Source: Limnephilus marmoratus
Taxonomy: Eukaryota; Arthropoda; Insecta; Trichoptera; Limnephilidae
Length of the DNA: 64,000 nucleotides
Assembly: GCA_917880885.1 (NCBI GenBank)
Contig: OU862920.1
Location: 5,201,001 to 5,265,000 of the forward strand
Reading direction: 5' to 3'
Within the stretch, counting starts at the first letter, position 1; the number at the start of each line of letters is the position of its first letter. Positions 10,505 to 21,354 of this stretch are shown here, piece by piece. A program made the position numbers and the translations under genes. Under the pieces are notes generated by a model, which had not been told where the DNA came from, searched no databases, and saw only the letters and a program-made list of their open reading frames with translations.

Positions 10505-10893
10505 TTTTTGTAGTAAAATTTATTTACGCACGCTAGACTTGGTGAGTGAGCTGATGAATGCGTGACGAGAGCGTTACGAAAAGTGAGGTGAACGGTAGTT
10601 GAGAGAGAGATATAAATTAGTGAAGACAGAAAGAAAGTGAGTTACGTTTCGTATCACTGTAGCGGCAAGAGAGAAAGAGGTGCGAGCACACATTTTTTTT
10701 CTATCTTTCTCTCATAGCCAGTTACGTTAATATATCTAAGACACAGTGCAGGCCTATTGTTTGAATCACACTGTAGGATCAAGAGAGAGAGAGAGAGCAG
10801 TGCGCTCGCACATTTTTTTTCTCTTCCTAGCATATAGATGGAGCTAGAGAAGTTTTACTTCAGTTGTGTGGTCTAAAGCACACTCGTTTTTTT
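10505..10893 (+). repeat. Interspersed repeat family B copy
   Basis: Longest plus-strand copy: TTTATTTACGCACGCTAGACTTGG at the left (degenerate) and GTGTGGTCTAAAGCACACTCG at the right, with internal GAGAGAGAGA and GCGCTCGCACA. No coding. Confidence 0.65.
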
Positions 10894-12624
10894 TTCTTTA
10901 CATCTTTTTCTTCATAAATGAATTAATTTATTATAATATAATTTAATCATTATTTCAAATCAAATATTAACACACGGTCACCCTACATGTTTACTGCTTT
11001 ATAATGAATAACTGGGGTAACCGGCTTCGCTCAGGGAGTTGATATTAAGAGCGTTTAACCAGCCAGCGGACGAAAATCCACATTTTGTCGAAAGTTGTTC
11101 TTACGATCGTGCAGGGCGGTTACAATGAGAAAGATTAATTATTCTCCGTACCAGCTTTTTAAAATTATAACTCAATATCGAATTTATTTCAATCCAAATT
11201 AGCTTTAATTTATACCTTCATCCAAAAATGCTGAAAGGCGTGATGATAAAACTATTAAAATAATGTACTTTTTATAAATATTTTTTGATTATAAGTATTT
11301 ATCATTTTTCAATAATGCCTAAATTTAATAAGAATGTAAAAAAAATCTGAAATATATTAGTTTGTAAGTGCGCAAATAAATACACAAATGGACCAATTTT
11401 CGTCAAGAAACACATGTACGTACATATTTTTTAATGATTTTATTGAAACTAAAATTAAAATTCTAAAACATGCGTTTGCTAGATAATGTATTGATTTATT
11501 TTACTGCATGATTATATTATTTGAAATGGGTGTGGTATAATACAAAATCTTTTTTGATTTTTTAACAAATCTGCTAACGACCTATGGAATAACCTTATTA
11601 TACTTAAAATTTAAAAATTTTCTCAAAATTTATTACATGCGAATGCTAGATAAAAGAACAATCTTTCGAAATCCATTTATAATCTTTTGTGAAAAAGAGT
11701 CAATACGTCTAAAATCTGATTTGAAAATGACATATTTCTGATTTTCTCTGGTAATGCCCTCTTAAGTGACAAGAAATTATACAGGAATTGCGTATTGTAA
11801 AGTGAATTTTTGTGCTATCAGAAGCTTGGGACACACCGTTATATGAATATAATTTTTTTTATTTATTTTATGGTCTATTTATTAGTGTTTCTTGAAAGTG
11901 ATGTTTTTTTAAATTTTTTTGGGAGATAAAACCACTTCCAAATTTTTTATCGTGTAAACAGGGAAAAATGAGATGATAGTTTTCTCGGCCTTTAATGTTT
12001 CATCGTATTATTGTGACAAATAGTTACAAATATGTACTTAATTATGTTGTTTTATAAACACGGCGATGGTTTTCTACCAAGAAAAGGCAATCTTCATAGA
12101 TATTTGTATCGTTGTTCTGGAATGTGAATCCAAGCTTTTCGAAAGATAAATATAAACTGTCAAACTTTAATCTGGAAATCAACGAAAATAATTACGCAGT
12201 TAGTTAAGGTGGGTACACAGTGTAATATGTACAAAGTTTAATCATATATATTCATGGGTCGACAATTTAATGGACTCGAAATATTGAAAATTCCCTTCCC
12301 TTCAAGGTTACAGTTCTACCAAGATGTTTGAATAACGATACCCTTTGATGTTCGGAATATGGGGAAAAATAACACTAGAAATAGTAAGGTCGAAAGGCGT
12401 AGTTATAAGTACTCGAGGCGGAATAAAAATATTACGGAGCTTAGATCGCAGATTGTAATGGTGGATAAAATAAATTCTGATTTTTCTGCGATCTTTAGTA
12501 ATGTTGAAATATTGCTTTTTCACAGTAGAAAACTAAATGGATGGAATGCGTTGCTTGAGAAAGTAAACGCGTTCTTGAAAATATAAGTGATTCTTGATGA
12601 TCATTGGTATTGATATTTCTCTAG
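10894..12624. other. No gene seen
   Basis: About 1.7 kb of AT-rich DNA with no recognised domain or repeat. A 75-codon frame at 12359-12586 (basic, KNNTRNSKVERRSYK start) has no known motif and no supporting context. Confidence 0.5.
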
Positions 12625-13062
12625 GGCAATTTTTCCGCAGTTGAAAACAGGCCGAACAACTTGGGAGAAGGGTATGGGTACCGCCGTCCCAAAACCGTTT
12701 ATTGGATAACCAACACCTCTGCCATGGGTCATCCCAAGTGGTTTGGTGGTGAAGCAGGGGTACCCGGGTTCATGAGGTGAGGTTTGTCTGGGTCTTGGCA
12801 GCAGATGCATCTGCCCACGAATCGGGAGAGAATGGTTGAGGGAGTCCCTTTGACCTCTTCAGCCGGACTCTTTCGGAACTCAGAGAAGGATCGATTCATA
12901 GGTTCATCACTCCTGGACACACTGACCCCCCAGATTCCTATCCACCCCTCATACCATTTTTTCCCAGAACTGCATCTCCTTCCTTTCCTTAAAATACCGT
13001 CTGGCACAGCATCCCCAAAGATGACATAGCCCCCGAGAGGATTTTTTTTCCTCGGGGCCTAT
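12625..13062 (+). repeat. Interspersed repeat family A, near full length
   Basis: Reads from CAGTTGAAAACAGG/GGGTATGGGTACCGCC through AACACCTCTGCCATGGGTCA and ends in CCCCGAGAGGATTTTTTTTCCTCGGGGC, the family's 3' hairpin. Short frames on both strands overlap it and are spurious. Confidence 0.7.
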
Positions 13063-13082
13063 ATTTCTGTACGAAAATTAAA

Positions 13083-13250
13083 GTGGTTTAAAGAAGCACC
13101 GCACAAAGAGGAGACCAAAAGGCTACCAAGCACCGCACAAAGAAGAGACCGATTATTCTATGTATGTGTTTGTCTCTTTTTAGTGTCGCTATTTTTCGTT
13201 TTATCGAGTTTCAAATCACAACGGTCCTGTTGAAGTTTTCACTTTAATAA
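13083..13250 (+). repeat. Interspersed repeat family C copy, with internal duplication
   Basis: The segment AAGCACCGCACAAAGAGGAG is present twice (13093 and 13129) in slightly different form, followed by the usual GTGTCGCTATTTTTCGTTTT and GAAGTTTTCACTTTAATAAA. The usual left end is missing. Confidence 0.6.
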
Positions 13251-13317
13251 ATAAATAAACATATTTTTTGGTTTCAATGCAAGTGAACATAAAATCATTA
13301 AAAGCGTTGAAAACAAT

Positions 13318-15244
13318 TCTTCTTCTTTCGTATGGTGGGGGGTCAGAGGGGGACATCTAGGTCTGCGAGCCAGTCTAGGGCCTCAGGCGTTGCCCTGTGG
13401 ACCTCATAAATCCCGCCGGGGAATGAATGGAGCGGGCATTCGTTGACTACATGTTCGGTGGTCTGCACCGCACCGCATTCACACGTCGCCGACTCTTTAA
13501 GGCCCCATCTATGCATCATGTGAGCACAACGGCTATGGGAGCACCTTATTCTATTGATGGCAGTCCAGAGTTTGCGAGGCAATGAGAACCCAGGCTGTCT
13601 CTCAGTGGGGTCTTGCACGAGATCGGCGTTTTTGACGTTAGCTGATTGCCACTCAAGCTTCCACCTATCTTCTGGGGTGAGAGGTGTTCGAAGGAGTCTT
13701 TCTCCTTCCGTCCAGAAGGGTTTTCGAGACTTTAAGCGGCATGCCGGGTGAGAAACGACATCATCGTGCAAGGGTATTTCGCTTTTTTGCAGCGCCTTCT
13801 TGTATTCCCTCAGTGTTGCAATCTCTCGCCTGATATTTGGCGGGGTTATATTTGCAAGTACGGGGAGCCAAGGAAGAGGAGTCGATTTTAAGGTTCCGCT
13901 GATGGTTCGCATTGTGGCATTAAGCTGAACGTCGACCATGGAAGTGTGGGCGCTTCTGGCCCATACTGGAGCACAGTATTCAGCTGCTGAGAAAACCAGG
14001 GCAATGGATGCCGTTCTGAGCGTGTTGGCGTCGCATCCCCAGCTAGTACCAGCCAGCTTATTGACTAAGTTTAGTCTTGTCCTGGTTTTTTTGCCCACTG
14101 TTTCCATGTGTTTCCGGTAATTCAGGCTCCTGTCCAAAGTTATTCCAAGATAGCGGGGATGGGGGTCATGGTAAATATTTTTTCCATCAAACTGAACACA
14201 GAGTTTTGCGTTTGCTTGTGAATTACTGAGATGGAAAGCTGTCACAACTGTTTTCGACCCATTTGGCTTTAGTCGCCAATTGAGGAAAAATTCTTCCATA
14301 GCCTTGAGGTCAGAATTAAGGATCTCTTCTGCTGCATTGAGGGTTTTGGCTTGGGCTGTGATGGCGAAGTCATCTGCGTAAGCAAATTTTCTGCCTTCAG
14401 TGTGAGGAAGATCTCGAGTATAGATATTGAAGAGTGATGGGGCCAGCACTGAGCCTTGGGCAAGGCCATTATTCAGGTGCATTTTTTTGCTTTTTAGCCC
14501 TCCTAGAAAAACCCTGAAAGTACGGCCAGTTAGTAGTTGCTCAATAAGTCGTACTGTGTTGCCATCCTCTATGGTGTCGTAGAGCTTGACAAGGAGGCCT
14601 TTGTGCCACACCGTGTCGTAAGCCGCAGAGAGATCAATGAACGCTGCCGCAGTCTTAAGCCGTTTCTGGAATCCAGATTCGATGTGTGTTGTCAGAGCTA
14701 GCACCTGGTCACAGCAGTTACGGCCTGGTCTGAAGCCAGCTTGCTCTTGTGGAACCACTTTCTCCAGAATTGGGGTAAGTCTGCGGAGCACCACTCGCTC
14801 TAGGAGTTTATACATGGTACTTAAAAGCGAGATGGGCCGATAGCTGTTTGGATCTTCTGGTGGCTTGTTGGGTTTGAGGATCGCAATAACTTTAGTTTTT
14901 TTCCAGATATTTGGAATTACTCCAGTTTTAAAAATTTCAGTAAACAGTTTTGCGATCCATAACTTTGTCCGTGGCCCAGCATGTTTCAAAAAGTCTGGAA
15001 GAACTCCGTCACATCCAGCTGCTTTCCCAGCTTTTGTTGAAGTGAGGGCGATGTCTACATCATCAGCTGTAACGGCGACCACATCGTTAGGGTTCACCGG
15101 CCATTTTAGCCGCGCCGCTTTCAGAGATTTTTTGATCTGGTGGCTTATGTTAGACCTTGTTGTCGTTTTTGAACTGCGGAGTAGTTGGTGAGCAACAGCA
15201 TTTGGGGACACTTTGGGGGTTGTCTTAATTGGCTGATTTGCAGC
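13318..15244 (-). mobile_element. 5'-truncated LINE insertion with 11-bp TSD
   Basis: The insertion is flanked by a perfect 11-bp direct repeat TTGAAAACAAT at 13307-13317 and 15245-15255. On the minus strand it runs from inside the RT-ORF to a 3' end with a short GAA-type tail (...GAAAGAAGAAGA) instead of poly(A). The same 3' end occurs at 53478-53787, also with an 11-bp TSD. The endonuclease domain is missing through 5' truncation, which is usual for target-primed reverse transcription. The uninterrupted frame and perfect TSD point to a fairly recent event. Confidence 0.92.
13343..15244 (-). CDS. LINE reverse transcriptase, 5'-truncated but uninterrupted
   Basis: An open frame of about 633 codons lies inside the insertion; it continues by chance to an ATG at 15277 in flanking DNA, which should not be taken as the real start (residues below count from that ATG). 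RT motifs: AAGCDG (about 86), SYRPISLL (145), AGFRPGR (180), FIDLSAAYDTVWH (213), GLAQGSVLAPSLFN (271), YADD (300). The GLAQGS box replaces the common GxPQGS. A C-terminal Cys/His region (CECG...EHVVNECPL) closes the protein, as in several LINE clades. The element would copy RNA at a nicked target, but this copy lacks endonuclease. Clade not assigned. Confidence 0.9.
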   Translation of the reverse strand, partial: AANQPIKTTPKVSPNAVAHQLLRSSKTTTRSNISHQIKKSLKAARLKWPVNPNDVVAVTADDVDIALTSTKAGKAAGCDGVLPDFLKHAGPRTKLWIAKLFTEIFKTGVIPNIWKKTKVIAILKPNKPPEDPNSYRPISLLSTMYKLLERVVLRRLTPILEKVVPQEQAGFRPGRNCCDQVLALTTHIESGFQKRLKTAAAFIDLSAAYDTVWHKGLLVKLYDTIEDGNTVRLIEQLLTGRTFRVFLGGLKSKKMHLNNGLAQGSVLAPSLFNIYTRDLPHTEGRKFAYADDFAITAQAKTLNAAEEILNSDLKAMEEFFLNWRLKPNGSKTVVTAFHLSNSQANAKLCVQFDGKNIYHDPHPRYLGITLDRSLNYRKHMETVGKKTRTRLNLVNKLAGTSWGCDANTLRTASIALVFSAAEYCAPVWARSAHTSMVDVQLNATMRTISGTLKSTPLPWLPVLANITPPNIRREIATLREYKKALQKSEIPLHDDVVSHPACRLKSRKPFWTEGERLLRTPLTPEDRWKLEWQSANVKNADLVQDPTERQPGFSLPRKLWTAINRIRCSHSRCAHMMHRWGLKESATCECGAVQTTEHVVNECPLHSFPGGIYEVHRATPEALDWLADLDVPL

Positions 15245-15255
15245 TTGAAAACAAT

Positions 15256-16759
15256 AGGCCACTTGCATGGATTTCATAACGACTTGGAAAAAATCATGTG
15301 GATAGATCTTTTTACTAAGATTACGAAAATGTTAGTAAAATTTTGTAGAAATGTACAGTTTCTTTTATTTTTAAATAAATAAATCCATTATTTTGGCTCG
15401 TGACGTCACTACATGAAAATGTCCCGTCTCCGAAAATGTTCCTATTAATTTTGTAAAATTCCACACTGATTTATTTTTTTTATATGGCATCACTTGATTT
15501 CAGGCGAATTTTTGAATTTGACATTTAACGTTCACTAAATTTATTGTTTGTTCTCTGCGAACTTATCATTTGGTTTGAATTTTTGACAGATGTTCTGAAG
15601 AGAACCCCGTACAATTTAGATGTCGGTGCGTGTTTTAGAGGTATAATGGTTATGGTGCTGATTTTATCAAAATCAAATTTAATAATATTCTTATTATTAG
15701 TATAATTTACAAGTACAAGTATATTACATTGGATTTATTAATATAGACGTTGTACATTATAATGATTTATGATCAATAAGATGGATCAACGAAAAAAATA
15801 TTTATGACATGTAATATTTTTGGTATGCCTCGTTATTCTCCTGTGCCCTTCGTATGGAAACGTTCTTTTTTTAAAAAATGATTTTCGGCTATGTAATTAT
15901 TGTTTTTTCTCACCTATAAAATTATGTCCCGTCTTTCCGGTTTATAAAAAATGGTATGATTTTTCGGATTGAAATTTTCAAAAAATCTCCAGGGTTTCAG
16001 AAAAAATACGATTAAAAAAAAAAAAAAATACAGAATGTCTTAGAATATTTGCCTGAACCGGAAAAAAAATTAAAAAAATGTGATGCAAGTGGCCTATTAT
16101 GTAAAAGTTTCTAGACATTTTGTTGCGCATTCTGTACGCAAGTCTACGCCTTTTAATGCATTTGGCCTGTAAGGTGTATAACTACGTTACATGATGAATA
16201 ACAAAAGTTCGTGTGGCCATCCGGAGTGCTGTGCATAATATCGCGATGTGATTATAATGGATAAGGGCACGTATTGTAAACCCCGGAGATAGTGCGTACC
16301 TAATCAAGGTTGGCCACCCCTCCCTCCCCCCCCCACCCGCCACCCGCTATCTGTGACCCGGATCTTAATGTTTTTTTCTTTACTTTTGTTCGCGAGGCGG
16401 AATAAGCCAAACGAGCGGCGCCTTTATACGGATTTCATTCAGCCAGAGATGGTACTTCGCGTATATCCTAATGGTTTAACAAACACTCGGAGAAAAACAG
16501 TTTTCTCATTTATAGCTCTCTCTCTCTCCCTTTATTTAAAAAGGCGCCCACTTTCCTTTCAAATTATGTAATTGTAGCTTCCAAAAAGACATTAGATACG
16601 GTTTAAATTTATTCTGGGCGATATCAACTTCAACAACCCAATTAGTGTGTTTTACTCTTATTTGCGCTAACTTCGTTTCTGTCTAAATTGATAAGGTAAA
16701 CGGAAAGCGTTGGTTTACGCTGTTTTGTGAATGTATGTACTAATTTTACAACTCAGAAT
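15256..16759. other. No gene seen
   Basis: AT-rich sequence. Bases 16312-16346 are C-rich (run of nine C). A 72-codon frame at 16353 ends in a CT-microsatellite. No family resemblance recognised. Confidence 0.5.
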
Positions 16760-16995
16760 CACCTGAGTATTAAAAGGTTTTTGAAGGGAAACTTCTATAG
16801 CTCGTTGTGATTTGGAATTCCGATGAAACGGAAATGACGCATACAGCACCTGCGAAGCATCAAACACCTACCAAGGCTACTATTGGTTGAGATATAAAAC
16901 GGAAGTGACGCTAAGCCGCTTTAATTATGATCTCACTTTTCAAGGTTCCTGGGTTCTTAATTGGTTGAGATTATTTGGTGAAGTTTCGCTTCTAC
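16760..16995 (+). repeat. Repeat family C2 copy
   Basis: Shares the outer ends of family C (GGGAAACTTCTATAGC... and ...GGTGAAGTTTCGCTTCTACC) but has a different core containing TATTGGTTGAGATATAAAAC and CACTTTTCAAGG. Copies at 17341 and 34400 (inverted). Confidence 0.55.
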
Positions 16996-17009
16996 CGCAT
17001 GTTAACTGC

Positions 17010-17345
17010 AATCGAATTTTTTTCTTATTTAAAACTCGATGAAACGAAAAATAGCGATACTATAAAGAGACAAACACGTACATCTATTTCTATAGGATTT
17101 TGCCTGCGAGAGAAAGAGATAGACTTATCGGTGTCCTCTTTATGTGGTGCTTGGTAGCCTGTCGGACTCCTCTTTGTGCGGTGCTTCGTAAAATAAAATG
17201 TAAAATAATTTTTTAAACTTGGTAACAATATTATAACAAATAAAGCCTAAAATTATCCTACTCCTGATACTCTGCTTTCGTCTCATTCTCTATAAGTTTA
17301 GTTTTCTGAAGGTTTCACTTGTACTGCGTGTGAACTGCGCACTCT
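17010..17345 (-). repeat. Interspersed repeat family C, interrupted
   Basis: Minus-strand copy: AAACTCGATGAAACGAAAAA at the left and CTGAAGGTTTCACTTGTACTG at the right. About 100 bp of AT-rich DNA (17190-17265) separates the two halves. Confidence 0.6.
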
Positions 17346-17612
17346 GAATTTTGAAGTGAAACTTCTATAGCACCGCTGTGATTTGGAATTTGGATGAAAG
17401 GGAAATGAAGCATTACTGCCCCTGCCAAGCATCAAGCTGCACTCGTTGACCGCCTTGATTATGATGTCACTTTTCAAGGCTCCTATTGGTTGAGATATGA
17501 AACGGAAATGACGCTAGGTCTGCGCTCATAGGCCGCTTAGATTTTGACCTCATTTTTTCTAGTGTTGGTTGAGATTGTTTAGGTAAGGTTTCGCTTCTAA
17601 CTGCACACGAGG
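17341..17612 (+). repeat. Repeat family C2 copy
   Basis: Starts GAAGTGAAACTTCTATAGCA and ends GGTAAGGTTTCGCTTCTAAC; interior has CTATTGGTTGAGATATGAAAC as at 16885. Confidence 0.55.
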
Positions 17613-17626
17613 TTTTTAAAAATATT

Positions 17627-17665
17627 TATTGACCTCCGTGGCCAAGCGGTTAAGATGAGAAGGGT
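17627..17665 (+). repeat. tRNA-like SINE head fragment
   Basis: GACCTCCGTGGCCAAGCGGT resembles the A-box part of the SINE1 head at 22597 but the B-box half is absent. Not a tRNA gene. Confidence 0.45.
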
Positions 17666-17700
17666 TAAATTTTTTTAAATGAAGTGATTCAGAATAAGGC

Positions 17701-18228
17701 CCTCCGTTCATGGAGATACTTCCAATCTACGTAATTGTGACGAAACCACAAGTACCCTGCTGATATACCACCTTTTAATGCTAGTCTCCGTACACGGCGC
17801 TATCCGAAATATACTGAACTTGATCATTTTTCACGTGCAGCCGTGGAATTAACACGCTGTCAAGCGATGTCATATGACTTTTTTCCAACATTAATCCATG
17901 CCTTCTACACTAAATCTTTTCTTACGTATTGTGGTAACGTATAGTTATATAAACATGCGATTTTTCCACTTTCAGAACAAATCTAACATTACTTTCATGT
18001 TCCGACGCCATTTCTGTCAAACGTCAAATGAATAAGTATCAGACCCAAATGATGCGAGCGTCGCGTGCGATCAGCACTGTCGGTATCGTGATACTGGTTG
18101 GAAACCGACAGCCACCGCGTAGCGCCGTGAACGGGCACCAGCTAAATCGGACGGGGGGTACTTACCATCGGCGCGTACGATACGCGCATGAGTATCGAGT
18201 ATCTTGTAAGTATCTCCGTGAACGGAGG
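17701..18228. mobile_element. Unclassified TIR element, about 530 bp
   Basis: Inverted termini of 21 bp: CCTCCGTTCATGGAGATACTT at 17701-17721 matches the complement of 18208-18228 with one mismatch. The right half (18050-18200) is unusually GC- and CpG-rich for the window. No transposase. A convincing TSD is not visible, so the superfamily is unknown. A 68-codon frame at 18028 is probably fortuitous. Confidence 0.6.
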
Positions 18229-18524
18229 CACTAAGATACGGTCACGTCTAGGACTCAGGATCTATGACTTGCTGGCACGGAGTTCTACCAACTATCGGAT
18301 TGTATCTACATCGACTAATAACTATTAACACTATCTTCGTTTTCTCAACGCAAAATTTTATTGGCTGCTATCTTTATGTATGATGGCAAGATTTAAACAC
18401 CAACTGAGTGCTATCTAGATAATGTCCTGGATAAATTTTAGCCATTTTTATTTTTAAAATAATTTTTATTAATTTTTAATATGCGACCCCACATTGTAAT
18501 ATTTTAATTAAATGAAAAGAAATA

Positions 18525-18925
18525 AATACCATGAACAGGTTAGAGGCTTTTGAAATGTGGCGTCACCGAAGAATGCTCAAGGTTTCATGGACCGACATGA
18601 TCACCAACACAAAAGTTCTCAGGCGGGCTAGAGCAGATAGAAAACTGCTTACATTAATAAAAATCATAAAAAATCGTATCTGGGACATATACTTCGAGGG
18701 GAGAAGTATCACTTGCTCCATTTAATATTGAAAGGCAAGGTAGAGGGTCACCGAGAGCCTGGTAGGAGACAAATGTCTTGGATGCGAAATATACGAGAGT
18801 GGATCGGCATTAGAAGTGTGGAGGAGCTATTCCGGGCAGCGCAAGACAGAGACCCATTTACAAGAGTGATCACTAACGTCGGGGGACCTTAAAGGGCACA
18901 CGAAGAAGAAGAAGAATTAAATGAA
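18525..18925 (+). pseudogene. RTE-like LINE C-terminal remnant
   Basis: Starts in frame with RLEAFEMWRHRRMLKVSW, then after a frameshift near 18695 continues ...KGKVEGHREPGRRQMSW, MRNIREWIGIRSVEELF, AAQDRDPFTRVITNV and a stop, followed by a (GAA)n tail at 18904-18917. This R-R-x-SW...NIREW...DR motif order is typical of RTE/BovB-type LINE C-termini. Only the last 120 or so residues remain. Confidence 0.8.
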
Positions 18926-19473
18926 GACAATATTAGTGAAACCAAATCAAAAATCTGAAAACAGAAAAACCAGAGACTCGACCCAGGACTTATACCTTGC
19001 CATTCTTTATTTTTAAATATTAAAAAAACATGCAAACATTGACAAATACAAATGCTGAATGTAGCTTCATAGAATTATGTATGTTTTTGGGGGCGTTCAT
19101 GGTAAATTTTTAAATGTAAACACGTGTGTCTCTCACTGTCTGAAACAAGTATCCTCTCTTTCTGACACGGTGTAAATCATATGCAAGTAAATCAGCGTGA
19201 TACTATTTGAGACTTGTACGGTCCTTGTCAGGCTGAGAGAAATATTTCCCGAAAGACTCTACGGTTGTCTGACGTCTGGGAGAAATTTTTCTCATAATGC
19301 CTTAGGGGTTCAATGACAATGAACATCACGGTGTTCAAAAGGTTATGGGGTGCATAAAATATTGATATTATTCTCCATTATTATTATTTGTCTACGGTTT
19401 CCAGAACGTTCACATCCAGCTCCAGATTTTGATGGCACCCAACACCGAAAAGATTTACGTATAAGAAATATTA
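18926..19473. other. No gene seen; short block shared with 63438-63486
   Basis: Bases 18926-18975 (ACAATATTAGTGAAACCAAAT) resemble 63438-63486, which also follows a LINE C-terminus of similar type. This suggests a shared 3' extension of those LINEs. The rest is unassigned. Confidence 0.45.
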
Positions 19474-19868
19474 AAGTGAAAACTTTTTAGCACTGTTGTG
19501 ATATGAAACTCGATGAAACGGAAGCGAGCGACACTAAAAAGAGTGGGTGCTCGGTTCCAATATAATACGATAAATCATTGGTCCTACGTAAATCTCCTTT
19601 AGTCTAGTGGTATAAAGTGCCCGACGAAATTTAGCGGCCAGACATTCGGCGGACCAAGGGTCGAATCATAGGAAATCCAAAAATTATATAAAAATTTAGT
19701 TTTGTAAAAATTAATATCCAATCCAACCACTCCAAAATGAACAGGCAAATAAAACACAAAAGAAAGCATAATCTAGCGACTCCGAAGAAGACAACAAAAA
19801 TATTAATAAGATTGCCAAATATGTAGGAAGAGGTGCACTGGAATTCGACGACCAAAATATGAAAAAAA
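19474..19868 (-). repeat. Composite repeat: family C end plus tRNA-like SINE2
   Basis: A family C end (GTGAAAACTTTTTAGCACTG...ACGGAAGCGAGCGACACTAA) passes into a tRNA-like unit with A-box-like TAGTCTAGTGGTATAAA at 19605 and B-box-like GGGTCGAATCA at 19659, then a body with ATCCAATCCAACCACT. The same junction recurs at 36557-36830, so the composite has spread as a unit. Confidence 0.5.
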
Positions 19869-20235
19869 CGGGTGTGCTTTAGACCACACAACTGAAGTAA
19901 AACTTCTTTAGCTCCCTCTATATGATAGGAAAAGAGAACGAAAATGTGTGCGCGCACTGCTCTCTTTTGCTCCTACAGTGTAATACAGACAATAGGCCTG
20001 CACTGTGTCTTAGATATACGAAACGTAACTGGCTATGAGAGAAAGACAGAAAGAAAATGTGTGCTCGCACCTCTCTCTCTTACCCTTACAATAATATACG
20101 AAACGTAACTCTCTCTCTCTTTCTGTCTTCACTAACCTATATCTCCCTCTCAACTACCGTTCACCTCGCTTTTCGTAACTTACGTAGCTTACTCCTCAAG
20201 CCAAGCGTGCGTAAAGAAGTCTTACTTCAAAAAGC
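19869..20235 (-). repeat. Interspersed repeat family B, full-length inverted copy
   Basis: From CGGGTGTGCTTTAGACCACA to GTAAAGAAGTCTTACTTCAA. Internally repeats ACGAAACGTAACT twice (20017 and 20098) and carries CTCTCT runs. No coding. Confidence 0.7.
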
Positions 20236-20259
20236 ATCAGTCACATTGATTGAAAAAAA

Positions 20260-20345
20260 TGCTTCGTAGTCTCCCCACTCTTGGTCTACTTTGGTTTTCT
20301 GTGGGTTTCACTTCTACCGCGTGTGAATTGCGCACTCTGATTTTT
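20260..20345 (-). repeat. Family C fragment
   Basis: Only one end of the family is present: CTTCGTAGTCTCCCCACTCT...GTGTGAATTGCGCACTCTGA. Confidence 0.55.
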
Positions 20346-20346
20346 T

Positions 20347-20771
20347 AGTTTTTTTTTTTTTTTTTTTACAGTGAATACCGCACAAGAATCTCAACTGCTC
20401 CCGTCTGGAGCCAATGAGACTATGGCATCCCCAATTGGGGTATGTTGTGAGGCTGAAGGTAGTGGGGAGGGGAAGGAGGTGGGGAAAAGGAAGGTTGGAA
20501 AGTACCTGGCTATTCAGATCTGGTCACTAAACACGGCTAAAGCCATTTTCAAGCAACGTTTCAATTCTGAATGGTGGTCTTACACCAGGGCGATACTAAT
20601 AGTATCTTCCACTCTGGAACATGCCGCAAATATACTATATATTATTTTAAATGAATTAATTGTGAAATAACACAAATTAATCAAATAAAATTTATTTGCG
20701 CATGCCGGGTTCGAACCCGCGACCTCCGGAATGTGAGTCAAGAGTCTTAGCCACTGGACTACGGAGGTCGT
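20347..20771 (-). mobile_element. SINE1, tRNA-headed SINE, full length
   Basis: On the minus strand the element starts with CGACCTCCGTAGTCCAGTGG (A-box region), has a perfect B-box GGTTCGAACCC near 20712, then an AT-rich linker, a body of about 280 bp with CTCACAACATACCCCAATTG in minus sense, and a poly(A) tail seen as poly(T) at 20347-20366. Transcription would be by RNA polymerase III from the internal boxes, with LINE machinery in trans. An overlapping 99-codon frame is spurious. Confidence 0.8.
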
Positions 20772-21340
20772 CGAAGTTGATTAAAATGCTAAATCAGTGA
20801 GTACTTTTCCAGTGAGGAATCTACTATATATTATCATAATATTAAACCAGTGCTATAAATAACGCGAAAAATACTTAAAAGCTTTATCACGTCTAAAATG
20901 CACCGTTCAAATACGAAGAGAGCTTTCAAAGCCAAATAAATAATTACCAAGAAAGGGAAACTTTACTTCTAAAGCAAGCGAGTAAATTGACGTAAGTTTA
21001 ATCATTACTCCGCTAAAAAATGTTGGTGAGTTTCTAACAAGTGTAAAGAGTTTAAACAAGTACACGGCAGTAACAAGTGGCGGTCGAAAGCGCTGGAAAT
21101 GTTAAAATTAATCTCTTTTTAAAAATACTTGACTGGAAAGAAAAATATGCGATGAAAATGCCTCTTTCGCGAGGTTCTCCAATAAATTACGGTTATCTAA
21201 ATAGCAATAGAAAGGCTTCATTTCAAATTCATTTTGCGAGAGGGAAATTATTATTACCTCATAAGAATTTGAATTTTTAACATCGTGTTTCTGTTATCGT
21301 TGGAATCAAGGGGTCGGAATAATATAATAAAATACATGTA
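20772..21340. other. No gene seen
   Basis: AT-rich sequence, no repeat or domain recognised. Confidence 0.5.
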
Positions 21341-21354
21341 ATACTTGTTTCCAC

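Noticed and set aside
15245..15277. ATG at 15277 as the start of the RT protein
   Set aside because: It lies outside the LINE, beyond the 11-bp TSD; the frame is open only by chance.
15249..16100. 16-bp inverted match ATGCAAGTGGCCTATT near 15260 and 16085
   Set aside because: Length is within chance for both strands of 64 kb, and neither sequence continues to match.
18028..18234. 68-codon Arg-rich frame
   Set aside because: Lies inside and across the TIR element; CpG-rich sequence, no domain.
20709..20771. tRNA gene
   Set aside because: It has A- and B-box words but is the head of a SINE, repeated at 22597 with the same body, with no proper acceptor stem.
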